Below, piece after piece: positions 1-8,296 of a stretch of DNA of 32,039 nucleotides. The notes beneath the pieces are model-generated. The model did not search any database. It had not been told where the DNA came from and saw only the letters and a program-made list of their open reading frames with translations. A program made the translations under genes and the position numbers. Origin of the DNA: Halomonas sp. (GTDB taxonomy: Bacteria > Pseudomonadota > Gammaproteobacteria > Pseudomonadales > Halomonadaceae). Numbering within the stretch: position 1 is the stretch's first letter; each line of letters begins with the position of its first letter. Location: contig NZ_VMQS01000001.1 in assembly GCF_007625055.1 (NCBI RefSeq), forward strand, positions 1-32,039, in the 5' to 3' direction.

Positions 1-24
1 TCACATTGGATCTACGACTACTAA
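1..24 (+). CDS. possible last codons of an upstream gene (partial)
   Basis: Frame 1 from the window edge reads Ser-His-Trp-Ile-Tyr-Asp-Tyr and then a TAA stop at 22-24. A hairpin follows two bases later, as would fit a gene end. Seven codons are too few to name a protein, and the reading could be chance. Confidence 0.25.
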   Translation, partial: SHWIYDY

Positions 25-26
25 GC

Positions 27-54
27 GCCCGTCTCTGAATGGTTAGAGGCGGGC
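27..54 (+). terminator. stem-loop just after the putative upstream stop
   Basis: GCCCGTCTCT (27-36) pairs with AGAGGCGGGC (45-54) over 10 bp, including one G-T pair, around an 8-nt loop. No T-run follows, so it is not a standard intrinsic terminator. It may be an mRNA 3'-end stabiliser or a structured leader. Confidence 0.35.
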
Positions 55-211
55 AGTGCTGGTTGGCATTGTCGTTGGGTTCAATAACGAGGTGGTTATG
101 GCGGTTTACATAAGGTATTGGTGTTTTTCACAGCCAGATAAAAGCGCAGATAGTCAATGCTGTGCCCGCCGTCGGTTCTGCCGAGTGTCTCATATTGCTG
201 GACGTATTCTG

Positions 212-248
212 AACGCCCCATGGCTCTTGCACGCCTTGGGGCGTTTTT
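212..248 (+). terminator. intrinsic terminator upstream of leuA
   Basis: AACGCCCCA (212-220) pairs perfectly with TGGGGCGTT (237-245), with a 16-nt loop and a T-run at 244-248. It would end transcription coming from the left, so leuA probably has its own promoter between 249 and about 340. The stretch 55-211 contains no gene that I can recognise. The alternative reading, a leuA attenuator, lacks a leucine-rich leader peptide. Confidence 0.7.
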
Positions 249-366
249 CTTTGTTGGCGTTGGTCAAAAGCCATCCTCTGGACCTTTGTATGACTCACGC
301 GCCTTAAATTTGCGTATCATTCTTGAACAGGTTACCTACAAACCGCCACGAACCAGGAGAACTGCC

Positions 367-2073
367 ATGATGTTGTCTGATCCCGCTAAAAAATATAGCC
401 CCTTTGTCGCCGTCGATATCCCCGACCGTCAGTGGCCCAATCAGCGTATTGAAAAGGCCCCCATCTGGGCGAGTGTTGACCTGCGTGATGGTAATCAGTC
501 TCTGATCGACCCCATGGACCAGGAGCGCAAGCAACGTCTGTTCGATCTGTTGGTCAATGTCGGTTTCAAGCAGATAGAGGTAGGTTTTCCATCCGCATCA
601 CAGACAGACTTTGATTTTGTACGTGCATTGATCGAACAGGACAAAATCCCGGAGGATGTGTCCATTCAGGTGTTGACTCAGGCGCGTCCACACCTGATTG
701 AACGCACCTTTGAGGCTCTAAAAGGCGCGAAGAACGCCATTGTTCACGTTTATAACGCCACTGACCCGATGTTCCGCCGGGTGGTGTTCAACGTCAACAA
801 GGAAGAATGTATCCAGATTGCGGTAGATGCGACACGTCAGATTCGCGAGCAGATGAACGCCGCTCCGGAAACTCATTGGACATTTCAGTACTCGCCGGAA
901 CTGTTCACCACGACCGAGATGGATTTTGCCGTTGAAATCGTCGAGGCGGTGATGGATACCTACGCGCCGAGCGTTGATCACCGCATGATTGTCAATCTGC
1001 CGGCCACTGTCGAGGTTGCCACCCCCAATAACTATGCCGACCAGATTGAGTGGTTTTGCCGTAATGTGAAAAACCGCGACACTCTGATCGTCAGCGTACA
1101 TCCTCATAACGACCGCGGCACCGGTGTCGCCGCCGCTGAATTGACCCTGATGGCAGGTGCCGACAGGGTAGAGGGCACCCTGTTCGGTAACGGTGAACGT
1201 ACCGGTAACGTGGATATCGTGACGTTAGCAATGAACATGTATACCCAGGGCGTTCATCCTGAACTGGATTTCTCCAACATCACGCCGGTGATGCGTGAGG
1301 TTGAATACTGCAACCAGTTGCCGGTGCATCCACGCCACCCCTATGTGGGCGATCTGGTGTTCACCGCTTTCTCCGGCTCGCATCAGGATGCCATCAAGAA
1401 AGGCATGGCGGACCGCCGGGATAACCCCGAAGCACCCTGGGATGTGCCTTATCTGCCTATCGACCCGCTGGACGTCGGGCGCAGCTATGAAGCAGTCATT
1501 CGCGTCAATAGCCAGTCCGGTAAGGGCGGTATTTCCTACCTGCTCGAGCAGGAGCACGGTATTGAGCTGCCGCGCCGCTTGTCGATCGAGTTCAGCCAGG
1601 TGGTACAGGAAGTGGCTGATCGTACTGCCAAGGAAATCACTTCGCAGATGATTTACCAGGCGTTTGCCGATGAGTATCTGGAGCAGCAATCGCCTTTCTG
1701 CCTGATCAACCATCGTATGTCCTCCGAGCCGGACAGCCCGGCAGTGCACCTTGAAGCAGTGATTGCTGAAGGCGGCGAGCGCAAGACGTATTCGGCCGAG
1801 GGCAATGGTCCATTGGCGGCATTTATCAAGGCGCTGGCTGGGGCCGGGCATGATGTGGAGATTATTGACTATCACGAACACGCAAGGGGGCAGGGCTCTG
1901 ATGCGGAAGCCATTGCCTATGTGGAAGTACGAATTGAAGGTAAAGCGGTCTTCGGAGTCGGTACGGACGAAAGCATTACCAGCGCTTCCATGAAAGGGGT
2001 GCTGAGCGCCATCAACCGGCACCACTCGACTCAGGCGCCGGCGGCTAACGTCACCGCTGACACCCTGGCGTAA
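367..2073 (+). CDS. leuA: 2-isopropylmalate synthase, long form (568 aa)
   Basis: Condenses acetyl-CoA with 2-oxoisovalerate to give 2-isopropylmalate, the first committed step of leucine synthesis, in the cytoplasm. The TIM-barrel HMGL domain opens with DLRDGNQ at residues 38-44 and carries the metal-binding HPHNDRG at about 245-251. The C-terminal 130 or so residues are the leucine-sensing allosteric domain. At 568 aa it belongs to the longer subfamily known from Pseudomonas and actinobacteria, not the roughly 520-aa enteric form. The start ATG at 367 ([10 protein letters not shown]) has AGGAGA at 355-360, 6 nt upstream. The frame stays open back to 157, but that extension does not resemble the family and runs through the terminator. 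The gene stands alone, with no leuB/C/D beside it. A weak promoter (TGACTC at 291-296, TATCAT at 315-320) is possible. Confidence 0.95.
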   Translation: MMLSDPAKKYSPFVAVDIPDRQWPNQRIEKAPIWASVDLRDGNQSLIDPMDQERKQRLFDLLVNVGFKQIEVGFPSASQTDFDFVRALIEQDKIPEDVSIQVLTQARPHLIERTFEALKGAKNAIVHVYNATDPMFRRVVFNVNKEECIQIAVDATRQIREQMNAAPETHWTFQYSPELFTTTEMDFAVEIVEAVMDTYAPSVDHRMIVNLPATVEVATPNNYADQIEWFCRNVKNRDTLIVSVHPHNDRGTGVAAAELTLMAGADRVEGTLFGNGERTGNVDIVTLAMNMYTQGVHPELDFSNITPVMREVEYCNQLPVHPRHPYVGDLVFTAFSGSHQDAIKKGMADRRDNPEAPWDVPYLPIDPLDVGRSYEAVIRVNSQSGKGGISYLLEQEHGIELPRRLSIEFSQVVQEVADRTAKEITSQMIYQAFADEYLEQQSPFCLINHRMSSEPDSPAVHLEAVIAEGGERKTYSAEGNGPLAAFIKALAGAGHDVEIIDYHEHARGQGSDAEAIAYVEVRIEGKAVFGVGTDESITSASMKGVLSAINRHHSTQAPAANVTADTLA

Positions 2074-2093
2074 GCTGGGGGTGTTGGTCACAA

Positions 2094-2116
2094 GCCCAGG
2101 CGTAGATGGCCTGGGC
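2094..2116. terminator. hairpin between the convergent leuA and epmB
   Basis: GCCCAGGC (2094-2101) pairs with GCCTGGGC (2109-2116) around a 7-nt loop in the 69-bp gap between the two stop codons. The downstream T content is poor on both strands, so termination efficiency is uncertain; it could serve both genes. Confidence 0.5.
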
Positions 2117-2142
2117 GTTGCGTTATACAAGAGACGGTATAA

Positions 2143-3177
2143 CTACACCAGCGGCGTCTTGCTGGCTTCACCCGGTATTTCGCGAACCAGTCGAGGCATC
2201 AGAAAGCCAGGCAGTTCGTCACGCAGAGCGATGATCAGCTGCCGGGCTTCAGCGTCGGGGACATTAAAGTGTGCAGCACCTTGCACCGGGTCGAGTACAT
2301 GCAGGTAGTAAGGCAGCACGCCGGCATCAAAAAGCCGTTCGGAAAGCGCTGCCAGCGCCTGCGTGCTGTCGTTGACGCCACGCAGCAATACGCTCTGGTT
2401 GAGCAGGGTGACGCCGGCACCCTGTAATCGTTGACAGGCTTGGTGAACCGTCTGGTCGATTTCATTGGCATGATTGACATGCAAGACCATGACGGTTTGC
2501 AGCCGGGTGGCTTCTAGCCAGTCAAGCAACGACTGATCCACGCGATCCGGAATCACGATCGGCAGACGGGAATGAATCCGCAGCCGCTTGAGGTGGGGAA
2601 TCTGTTCCAACTGTGTGACCAGCCAGGCCAGATGACGATCGTTGGCGGCCAGGGGGTCGCCGCCGGACAGAATTACTTCGCGGATGCTGGCGTCTGCCTG
2701 CAGGTAGTCAAAGGCTTCCTGCCACTGAGCTCGCGACGGCGAGTTATCGGCATAGGGGAAATGGCGCCGAAAGCAGTAACGGCAGTTGACCGCGCAGTTA
2801 GGGCTGGCAATCAACAGCGCCCGGCCAGCATATTTGTGAATGACTCCCCTGGCCGGGCGCTGATGCGCCTCATCCAGCGGATCATTGATATAGCCTGGCG
2901 TTTGCAGTGTTTCATCGCCCAATGGCAGTACCTGGCGCAGCAAGGGGTCATCCGGCTGATTGGGGCTCATGCGGCGCAGAAAGGCCTCTGGCACACAGGT
3001 TTCAAACAATGCATGGCCGGCACTGGCACCGACTTCCCAGGTATCCGGCAGTTCAAGGCGCCTGCACAGCTCGGCAGGATCACGTATGGCCTGGGACAGC
3101 TGACGTTGCCATGAAGGCAGTGGCTCGCTGGCACGATACGATGACGCATCCGCGCCAAAAATAAGGTTGTCCTGCAA
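2143..3177 (-). CDS. epmB: EF-P (R)-beta-lysine forming lysine 2,3-aminomutase
   Basis: A radical-SAM, PLP-dependent enzyme that converts L-lysine to (R)-beta-lysine, the donor for EF-P lysylation. The iron-sulfur motif CAVNCRYCFRRHFPY places the cluster cysteines at about residues 128, 132 and 135, followed by SGGDPL. The C-terminal SKTPL contains the expected PLP lysine. I place the start at the TTG at 3177: AAGGAGG lies 6 nt before it, and the resulting 344-aa protein matches the recalled length of the E. coli enzyme. In-frame ATG at 3201 and GTG at 3210 would put that ideal ribosome site inside the coding region, so they are less likely. It is divergent from efp, its eventual target, with about 120 bp between them holding the promoters. 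It converges on leuA. Confidence 0.92.
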   Translation of the reverse strand: MQDNLIFGADASSYRASEPLPSWQRQLSQAIRDPAELCRRLELPDTWEVGASAGHALFETCVPEAFLRRMSPNQPDDPLLRQVLPLGDETLQTPGYINDPLDEAHQRPARGVIHKYAGRALLIASPNCAVNCRYCFRRHFPYADNSPSRAQWQEAFDYLQADASIREVILSGGDPLAANDRHLAWLVTQLEQIPHLKRLRIHSRLPIVIPDRVDQSLLDWLEATRLQTVMVLHVNHANEIDQTVHQACQRLQGAGVTLLNQSVLLRGVNDSTQALAALSERLFDAGVLPYYLHVLDPVQGAAHFNVPDAEARQLIIALRDELPGFLMPRLVREIPGEASKTPLV

Positions 3178-3227
3178 AAAATCCCTCCTTCGGGTTATCA
3201 TGCGCCACACTTGTTCAGGCGTTGCGT

Positions 3228-3256
3228 TTTACCCAGTATGTCAGGCTCTGGATATT
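3228..3256 (+). promoter_or_regulatory. candidate efp promoter
   Basis: TTTACC (3228-3233) and GATATT (3251-3256) are separated by 17 bp in the epmB-efp divergent gap, 44 bp before the efp start. The match to the sigma-70 consensus is only moderate. Confidence 0.3.
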
Positions 3257-3299
3257 GCGTGACACAAGACACGCTTAAAAACTGAAATTGAGAGACAGT

Positions 3300-3866
3300 A
3301 TGGCTAATTATTCTACCAATGAATTTAAAGGCGGTTTGAAGGTAATGCTAGATGGCGACCCATGTGCCATCGTCGAAAACGAGTTTGTTAAACCGGGCAA
3401 AGGCCAGGCGTTCAATCGTGTCAAGCTGCGTAACCTGATGACGGGTAGGGTCTGGGAGCGTACGTTCAAGTCAGGTGAATCCCTTGAAGGCGCCGATGTC
3501 ATGGAACTGGAGATGGAATATCTCTACAACGATGGCGAAATGTGGCATTTCATGAAAACGGATGGCTCCTTTGAGCAATATGCTGTTGAGAAAAAAGCCC
3601 TGGGCGATACGGAAAAGTGGCTCAAGGAGCAGGTGCCGTACACAGTGACGCTTTGGAATGATAATGCGATTGCCGTATCTGCGCCCAACTTTATTGAGCT
3701 TGAGGTGGTAGAGACCGATCCTGGCCTGAAAGGTGATACCGCCCAGGGCGGCTCCAAACCGGCAACACTCTCTTCCGGCGCTGTCGTTCGTGTGCCGCTG
3801 TTTATCAATCAGGGTGAGGTGCTGAAAATTGACACCCGCTCAGGTGATTACGTCTCGCGTGCCTGA
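3300..3866 (+). CDS. efp: translation elongation factor P
   Basis: EF-P binds ribosomes stalled at polyproline stretches and restores peptide-bond formation. The 188-aa protein has the three-domain EF-P layout. The loop PGKGQ carries Lys34, the residue that EpmA and EpmB modify. The family signature DPGLKGDT and the C-terminus [11 protein letters not shown] are also present. The start is the ATG at 3300 ([10 protein letters not shown]), which matches the recalled E. coli N-terminus; a frame opening 12 nt earlier adds only MRDS. It shares 8 nt with epmA, so the two genes are almost certainly co-transcribed and translationally coupled. Lys34 together with linked epmA and epmB indicates the beta-lysylation route, not EarP rhamnosylation of an arginine. 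Confidence 0.97.
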   Translation: MANYSTNEFKGGLKVMLDGDPCAIVENEFVKPGKGQAFNRVKLRNLMTGRVWERTFKSGESLEGADVMELEMEYLYNDGEMWHFMKTDGSFEQYAVEKKALGDTEKWLKEQVPYTVTLWNDNAIAVSAPNFIELEVVETDPGLKGDTAQGGSKPATLSSGAVVRVPLFINQGEVLKIDTRSGDYVSRA

Positions 3867-4842
3867 GACGTCGGCATGGAGGCCAACGGCCGAGCTGGAA
3901 ACCCTGCGCGCCCGCGCTGCACTGCTGTCCGAGGTGCGTGCGTTTTTTGCCGAGCGTGGCGTGCTGGAGGTAGAGACACCGGTACTTGGCCAGGCTGGCA
4001 GCACCGATGTGTATCTGGCATCACTCTCTACGAGAGCACACACAGATAAAGGACGCCGCCGCCTGTGGCTACAGACGTCGCCCGAGTTTCATATGAAGCG
4101 CCTTCTGGCGGCGGGAAGTGGGCCGATATTCCAGCTGGCCCGAAGCTTTCGCAATGGCGAGGTAGGCGGTCGTCATAACATCGAGTTCTGCATGCTGGAA
4201 TGGTATCGCCCTGGCTTTACCCTGAACCAGTTGATAGACGAAACGACGACCCTGGTCCGACAATTGACGGGCCAGGCGCTGCCGGTCAGGTGCTATCGCT
4301 ATCGCGAACTGTTTTATCACTATCTGGCACTGGACCCTTTTGCCGAGCGTCTTTCTTCCCTGCGTGAGCTGGCTGAACACCACGCCGGTATGCCCCCCGC
4401 TACCATGGCGGAAGAGCCGCGTGAGGTATGCCTTGATATGCTGATGAGCGCCCGGATTGAACCGCACCTGGGCGATCAGCAATTAACGGCTGTCGTAGAG
4501 TATCCCGCCAGCCAGGCCGCGCTTGCCAAGCGCCATCAGGATGCCCATGGGGATTGGGTGGCTTCACGCTTTGAGCTTTACCTGAACGGCGTCGAGCTTG
4601 CCAATGGCTATGACGAGTTGACCGATGCCGACGAGCAGCGGCAGCGTTTTGAGGCGGATAATGCCCAGCGCCTGGCGTTGGGGCTTGAGGAAGTCGATAT
4701 TGACGAGCGACTACTTCAGGCAATGGCACATGGCCTGCCTGAAGGTGCCGGCGTTGCCTTGGGCATGGATCGGCTGGTTCAGCAGGTGCTGGGCAAGCCA
4801 CGCCTGGAGGATGTGATCAGTTTTGCAACTCCGCGCTGCTAA
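3859..4842 (+). CDS. epmA: EF-P beta-lysyltransferase (LysRS-like)
   Basis: A paralogue of the class II lysyl-tRNA synthetase catalytic core that attaches beta-lysine to EF-P Lys34; it lacks the anticodon-binding domain. Motif 2 is seen as FRNGE near residues 97-101, leading to MLEWYRP, and motif 3 as GVALGMDRL near 298-306. The GTG start at 3859 gives 327 aa beginning MPETSAWRP, very like the recalled E. coli N-terminus MSETASWQP. AGGTGA lies 11 nt upstream, inside efp. A TTG at 3829 would extend the protein without support. It overlaps the efp stop by 8 nt. At its 3' end the coding sequence overlaps the convergent psd by 26 bp, leaving no room for a separate terminator. Confidence 0.94.
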   Translation: MPETSAWRPTAELETLRARAALLSEVRAFFAERGVLEVETPVLGQAGSTDVYLASLSTRAHTDKGRRRLWLQTSPEFHMKRLLAAGSGPIFQLARSFRNGEVGGRHNIEFCMLEWYRPGFTLNQLIDETTTLVRQLTGQALPVRCYRYRELFYHYLALDPFAERLSSLRELAEHHAGMPPATMAEEPREVCLDMLMSARIEPHLGDQQLTAVVEYPASQAALAKRHQDAHGDWVASRFELYLNGVELANGYDELTDADEQRQRFEADNAQRLALGLEEVDIDERLLQAMAHGLPEGAGVALGMDRLVQQVLGKPRLEDVISFATPRC

Positions 4843-5677
4843 CCTTTGCCGCAGCAAGTGTCTGACCCATCCGGATCGTGCTGTTGGCTGTCCAGTCATT
4901 GAAGTCAAGCGGCCTGGCAAAGCACATCACTACCGTAGAGCCAAGCTTGAAACGTCCCATTTCAGCGCCTTTTTTGACGGTGATAGGCTGGTCGAAACGG
5001 GTGTGCTGGGGTGTGCCCGCAAGCGGTGTGATCTGTCCGGCCCACACGGTTTCAATGGCCGCGACTATCATGGCACCAACCAGGACGACTGCCATTGGCC
5101 CCTGTTCAGTATCAAACACACACACCAGCCGTTCATTGCGGGCAAACAGCCCGGGCACATGATTAGCGGTTGCCTGATTGACTGAAAAAAGCCTGCCAGG
5201 AACGTAGATCATTTCTCTTAAGGTGCCGGTTATCGGCATATGTACGCGGTGATAATCCCGCGGTGAAAGGTACACAGTGGCAAAGCTGCCACCCAGAAAT
5301 GATTCAGCCAGGCCGGCATCGCCACCGAGCAGGGTCTGGGCAGAAAAAGTATGTCCTTTGGCCTGCACTAACTGGCCAGCACGAATCTGCCCGAACTGTG
5401 AAAGAGTGCCATCAGCCGGGCTGACAACGCCTGCGCCGATGGGACGGGCAGCGTCTTTCAAAGGGCGGGTGAAGAAATCGTTGAAGCTTGTATAGGTGCT
5501 GATATCCTCGCTCAACGCTTCGCGCATGTCGACGTTAAAACGCTGGATGAACGCCTTGATCAAGGCGTTCTTCAGGCGAGGAGAATCACACTCTGCCAGA
5601 TAGCCAATCAAACGTGAAAGGGCATGATGCGGCAGTGGGTATTGGAGTAGCGCAAAGGCTCGCTGGGCAAAAGTCAC
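4817..5677 (-). CDS. psd: phosphatidylserine decarboxylase proenzyme
   Basis: A membrane-associated enzyme that makes phosphatidylethanolamine from phosphatidylserine. The proenzyme self-cleaves in the motif LGST (residues 245-248) to create a pyruvoyl prosthetic group on the small alpha chain. The likely Asp-His-Ser triad is Asp89 (SPADG), His146 (YHRVHMP) and Ser247. The length of 286 aa fits the short proteobacterial group. It starts at a GTG (5677) only 7 nt after the rhdA stop and has no strong ribosome site of its own, so translation probably couples to rhdA. It is the last gene of the minus-strand run rsgA-rhdA-psd, and its final 26 bp are shared with the opposing epmA. All catalytic residues appear intact. 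Confidence 0.95.
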   Translation of the reverse strand: MTFAQRAFALLQYPLPHHALSRLIGYLAECDSPRLKNALIKAFIQRFNVDMREALSEDISTYTSFNDFFTRPLKDAARPIGAGVVSPADGTLSQFGQIRAGQLVQAKGHTFSAQTLLGGDAGLAESFLGGSFATVYLSPRDYHRVHMPITGTLREMIYVPGRLFSVNQATANHVPGLFARNERLVCVFDTEQGPMAVVLVGAMIVAAIETVWAGQITPLAGTPQHTRFDQPITVKKGAEMGRFKLGSTVVMCFARPLDFNDWTANSTIRMGQTLAAAKVSSAELQN

Positions 5678-5684
5678 GGTGTCT

Positions 5685-6536
5685 TCATTTCTCTATAGGG
5701 GTGTCATTACGGTTGCCCCATTCATTCCAGGAGCCTGCGTAACCGCGCATATTAAAGCCCAGCGCTTTGCCTACCAACCAGGTGAAGCTACTGCGGTGGT
5801 GGCTTTGGCAATGGGTGGCAATTTCCATTTCCGGGGTCAGGCCGATGGCCTCAAGTTCAGTGATCAGCTCGGCATAATCGCGAATACGCAGATCGCGCTG
5901 TCGATCCATGACGGTCAGCCAATCCATATTGACGGCGCCAGGGATATGTCCCAGGTGGCGGTTGTTGCCCACTTGGCCGTTGTATTCACCGGCTGAGCGA
6001 GCATCCCAGATGGCAAAGTCAGTATCACCCAGCTTTTCCTTGATATCCTCAGCGCTAATCAGGGTATCCGGCTTGAGTATCTCGGCGCGGTACTCACTGG
6101 GTGTCGGCGCGGCGGGCTCGGTGCTTTGCGGCATGCCTGCGCCTCGCCAGGCGTGAATACCACCGTTCAGGTAGGAGTAGCGGGTATGACCGATCAGTTC
6201 CAGGGTCCACAGCAGGCGTGCCGCCCAGCCACCGCCTTCGTCATCGTAGGCGACAACATGTGTGTCCCGGGTCAGCCCCAGAGCGCTGAACAGCCTTGAA
6301 AGAACATTCACGTCCGGCACGTCATTGGGTACCGGCCCCTCGCCGCGCATCAGGAAGCGAAAATCCAGGAAAACCGCGCCAGGGACATGGCCCTCACCAT
6401 AGCTGTCCGGATTGATCGGCACATCAACAATCAGTAGCTGCGGGTCATCAAGGTGAGCATTCAGCTGCTCGGGCTCCACAATCAGCGGTAGCACATTGGC
6501 TTCAGACCCTGTCGAGGGGTGAGACACTTGGCTCAT
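5685..6536 (-). CDS. rhdA: thiosulfate sulfurtransferase, two-domain rhodanese
   Basis: Transfers sulfane sulfur from thiosulfate to a thiophilic acceptor such as cyanide through a cysteine persulfide. Two rhodanese domains are visible: an inactive N-terminal one (about residues 18-140) and a catalytic one (about 160-280). The active-site loop is CQSHHRS with Cys243. That loop resembles the Azotobacter/Pseudomonas RhdA type (recalled as CQTHHRS) and differs from the CGSGVT loop of 3-mercaptopyruvate enzymes, so SseA is less likely. The 283-aa protein has no signal peptide and is probably cytoplasmic. It lies 11 nt downstream of rsgA and 7 nt upstream of psd, consistent with one transcript. 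The physiological acceptor cannot be told from sequence. Confidence 0.88.
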   Translation of the reverse strand: MSQVSHPSTGSEANVLPLIVEPEQLNAHLDDPQLLIVDVPINPDSYGEGHVPGAVFLDFRFLMRGEGPVPNDVPDVNVLSRLFSALGLTRDTHVVAYDDEGGGWAARLLWTLELIGHTRYSYLNGGIHAWRGAGMPQSTEPAAPTPSEYRAEILKPDTLISAEDIKEKLGDTDFAIWDARSAGEYNGQVGNNRHLGHIPGAVNMDWLTVMDRQRDLRIRDYAELITELEAIGLTPEMEIATHCQSHHRSSFTWLVGKALGFNMRGYAGSWNEWGNRNDTPIEK

Positions 6537-6547
6537 AATGGCCTCCT

Positions 6548-7573
6548 TTAACGGTCGGTATCCAGACTGGCGAGAATTCGGCGGTAGCTGGTAAAGCGCT
6601 GAGGATGAATCTTGCCTGCCTCAACGGCCTCAAGTAAAGCACAGCCGGGCTCGTTGATATGCCGACAATCGCGAAAACGGCAATGGCCCAGAAACGCATG
6701 GAATTCGATAAAACCCTCGGTGACAGTTTTTTCATCCAGATGCGTCAGCCCAAACTCTCGAATCCCGGGGGAATCGATCAACTCGCCCTGCAGACGGTCT
6801 TGCGACGGCATGCGGTAAAGGCGCGCCGTGGTGGTCGTATGGGTGCCTTTGCGCGAATCTTCCGACAGGGCGCCAATGCGCAAAGTTTCATCCGGCAACA
6901 GCTGATCGATCAGTGAAGACTTGCCTACACCGCTCTGGCCGACAAATACTGAAGTGCATCCGGCCAGCTGCTGGCGCAGAGCGGTGAGGCCGGCGTCGGT
7001 GGCGGTGGTGGATTTGACGACCGGGTAACCTAGCTGTTGATAGCGGGCCAGCAGTAACCCCAGTTCGCCACCCTCTTCGGGTAGCAGGTCCACCTTGTTT
7101 AGCACCAGTACCGGCTTGATGCCCGTCGCTTCAGCAGCGACAAGATAGCGGTCGATCAGATTGGCATGGGGGGCAGGCTCCGCCGCAAACACAATCAGCA
7201 ACTGATCCACATTGGCCGCAACCGGTTTGAGCTGTCCACGGGCATCGGGGCGCTTGAGCACACTGCGGCGCTCACTGCGGGCAACGACGACGCCTGAACC
7301 GTCCTGACCTGCACGCCAGATCACATTATCACCGGTAACCAGGCCACCGAGATTGGCGCGCAAATGGCAGCGCACTGCCTTGAAGTCAGCATCCTGTACT
7401 TCCAGCGTGCGGCCAAAATGGGCCATGACACGGCCAGGCTGTTCTGCACCGTATTCGCCGGCTGCCAGTTTCTGGTCGTCGTTCGCCTGCTGTCTGTGAG
7501 AGCGCTTCTCGCGTTCAGCCTGAATTTTTTCAACGCGCCAGCGCTGTTGGCGACTTAATTTACGTTTACTCAT
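6548..7573 (-). CDS. rsgA: small ribosomal subunit biogenesis GTPase RsgA
   Basis: A circularly permuted GTPase that checks late 30S subunit maturation. The N-terminal OB-fold is followed by G motifs in permuted order: NKVD (159-162), then the P-loop GQSGVGKSS (212-220), then DSPG (267-270). A C-terminal zinc knuckle uses Cys298, Cys303, His305 and Cys311. I chose the ATG at 7573 (MSKRKLSRQQR), which matches the recalled family N-terminus; another in-frame ATG at 7600 adds nine residues and cannot be excluded. The gene leads the rsgA-rhdA-psd run and is divergent from orn, as in Pseudomonas. An inverted repeat lies in the shared promoter region. Confidence 0.95.
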   Translation of the reverse strand: MSKRKLSRQQRWRVEKIQAEREKRSHRQQANDDQKLAAGEYGAEQPGRVMAHFGRTLEVQDADFKAVRCHLRANLGGLVTGDNVIWRAGQDGSGVVVARSERRSVLKRPDARGQLKPVAANVDQLLIVFAAEPAPHANLIDRYLVAAEATGIKPVLVLNKVDLLPEEGGELGLLLARYQQLGYPVVKSTTATDAGLTALRQQLAGCTSVFVGQSGVGKSSLIDQLLPDETLRIGALSEDSRKGTHTTTTARLYRMPSQDRLQGELIDSPGIREFGLTHLDEKTVTEGFIEFHAFLGHCRFRDCRHINEPGCALLEAVEAGKIHPQRFTSYRRILASLDTDR

Positions 7574-7602
7574 GACCACCTGATTGTCGGTACCATTCAC
7601 AG

Positions 7603-7623
7603 GTACAATGGTGGCTATTGTAC
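7603..7623. repeat. inverted repeat in the rsgA-orn divergent promoter region
   Basis: GTACAAT (7603-7609) and its exact complement ATTGTAC (7617-7623) flank a 7-nt spacer. The symmetry suits a dimeric regulator, or a small hairpin in the rsgA leader. TACAAT also resembles a -10 element on either strand. No regulator can be named. Confidence 0.45.
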
Positions 7624-7628
7624 GGATT

Positions 7629-7659
7629 TTCGTCAGGCGAGTGATGCACTATTTATAAA
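7629..7659 (+). promoter_or_regulatory. candidate orn promoter
   Basis: A good -10-like TATAAA (7654-7659) sits about 48 bp before the orn start. The best upstream partner, TTCGTC (7629-7634), is weak and 19 bp away, so only the -10 is persuasive. Confidence 0.3.
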
Positions 7660-7706
7660 AATCACTTTTTACAACCTTTGAATATTCTTCACCCATGGAG
7701 CAAAGC

Positions 7707-8288
7707 ATGAGCGAAAAAAGCGCGCCGCGTAAAGATCGGCTGGTCTGGATTGACCTGGAAATGACCGGCCTGAATCCGGAGAAGGAGCGCATTATCGAGG
7801 TGGCGACCCTGGTGACTGATGCTGACCTCAGGGTTGTCGCGGAAGGCCCGGTGCTGGCTGTCAAACAGCCAGATGCGCTGCTGGCAGCGATGGATGAATG
7901 GTGTACCAAGACCCATGGGGAATCGGGCCTCACGGCAAGAGTCAAGGCCAGTCAGACTGACACTCGCTTGGCCGAGCAAGAAACCCTGGCCTTCCTGCGT
8001 CAATACGTGGCGCCAGGTTCATCGCCCATGTGCGGCAACAGTATCCATCAGGATCGTCGTTTCCTGGAACGCGAGATGCCGGAGCTACTGGCGTTTTTTC
8101 ATTACCGCAATCTGGATGTCTCGACGCTCAAGGAGCTGGCCAAGCGCTGGAACCCTGGCGCTCTTGCCGGTTTCAAGAAGCGCAATGTGCACCTGGCTAT
8201 GGACGATATCAAGGAGTCCATTGATGAATTGGCGCACTACCGTAATACCTTTCTGCGCCTGCCTGAGGGAAATGATGAGGAAGAGTGA
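7707..8288 (+). CDS. orn: oligoribonuclease
   Basis: A 3'-5' exonuclease of the DEDDh family that degrades RNA fragments of two to a few nucleotides, including pGpG from cyclic-di-GMP breakdown; essential in many gammaproteobacteria. All five catalytic residues are visible: Asp16 and Glu18 (WIDLEMTG), Asp116 (NSIHQDRRF), His162 and Asp167 (HLAMDDI). The ATG at 7707 gives 193 aa and has GGAG at 7697-7700, 6 nt upstream; the earlier ATG at 7695 would run through that site. It is divergent from rsgA and ends 8 bp from the convergent queG. Confidence 0.97.
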   Translation: MSEKSAPRKDRLVWIDLEMTGLNPEKERIIEVATLVTDADLRVVAEGPVLAVKQPDALLAAMDEWCTKTHGESGLTARVKASQTDTRLAEQETLAFLRQYVAPGSSPMCGNSIHQDRRFLEREMPELLAFFHYRNLDVSTLKELAKRWNPGALAGFKKRNVHLAMDDIKESIDELAHYRNTFLRLPEGNDEEE

Positions 8289-8296
8289 AGCCGGCG

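Noticed and set aside
27..54. tRNA or other structured RNA gene at the left edge
   Set aside because: Only one stem is present; no cloverleaf arms, no T-loop GTTCRA box and no CCA end.
56..307. Short plus-strand frame before leuA as a leader peptide
   Set aside because: No cluster of leucine codons, no ribosome-binding site, and it reads straight through the terminator at 212-248.
1225..2130. Long open minus-strand frame (about 300 codons) opposite leuA
   Set aside because: It is a by-product of leuA codon bias, has no recognisable motif and no ribosome site, and overlaps a clearly conserved gene completely.
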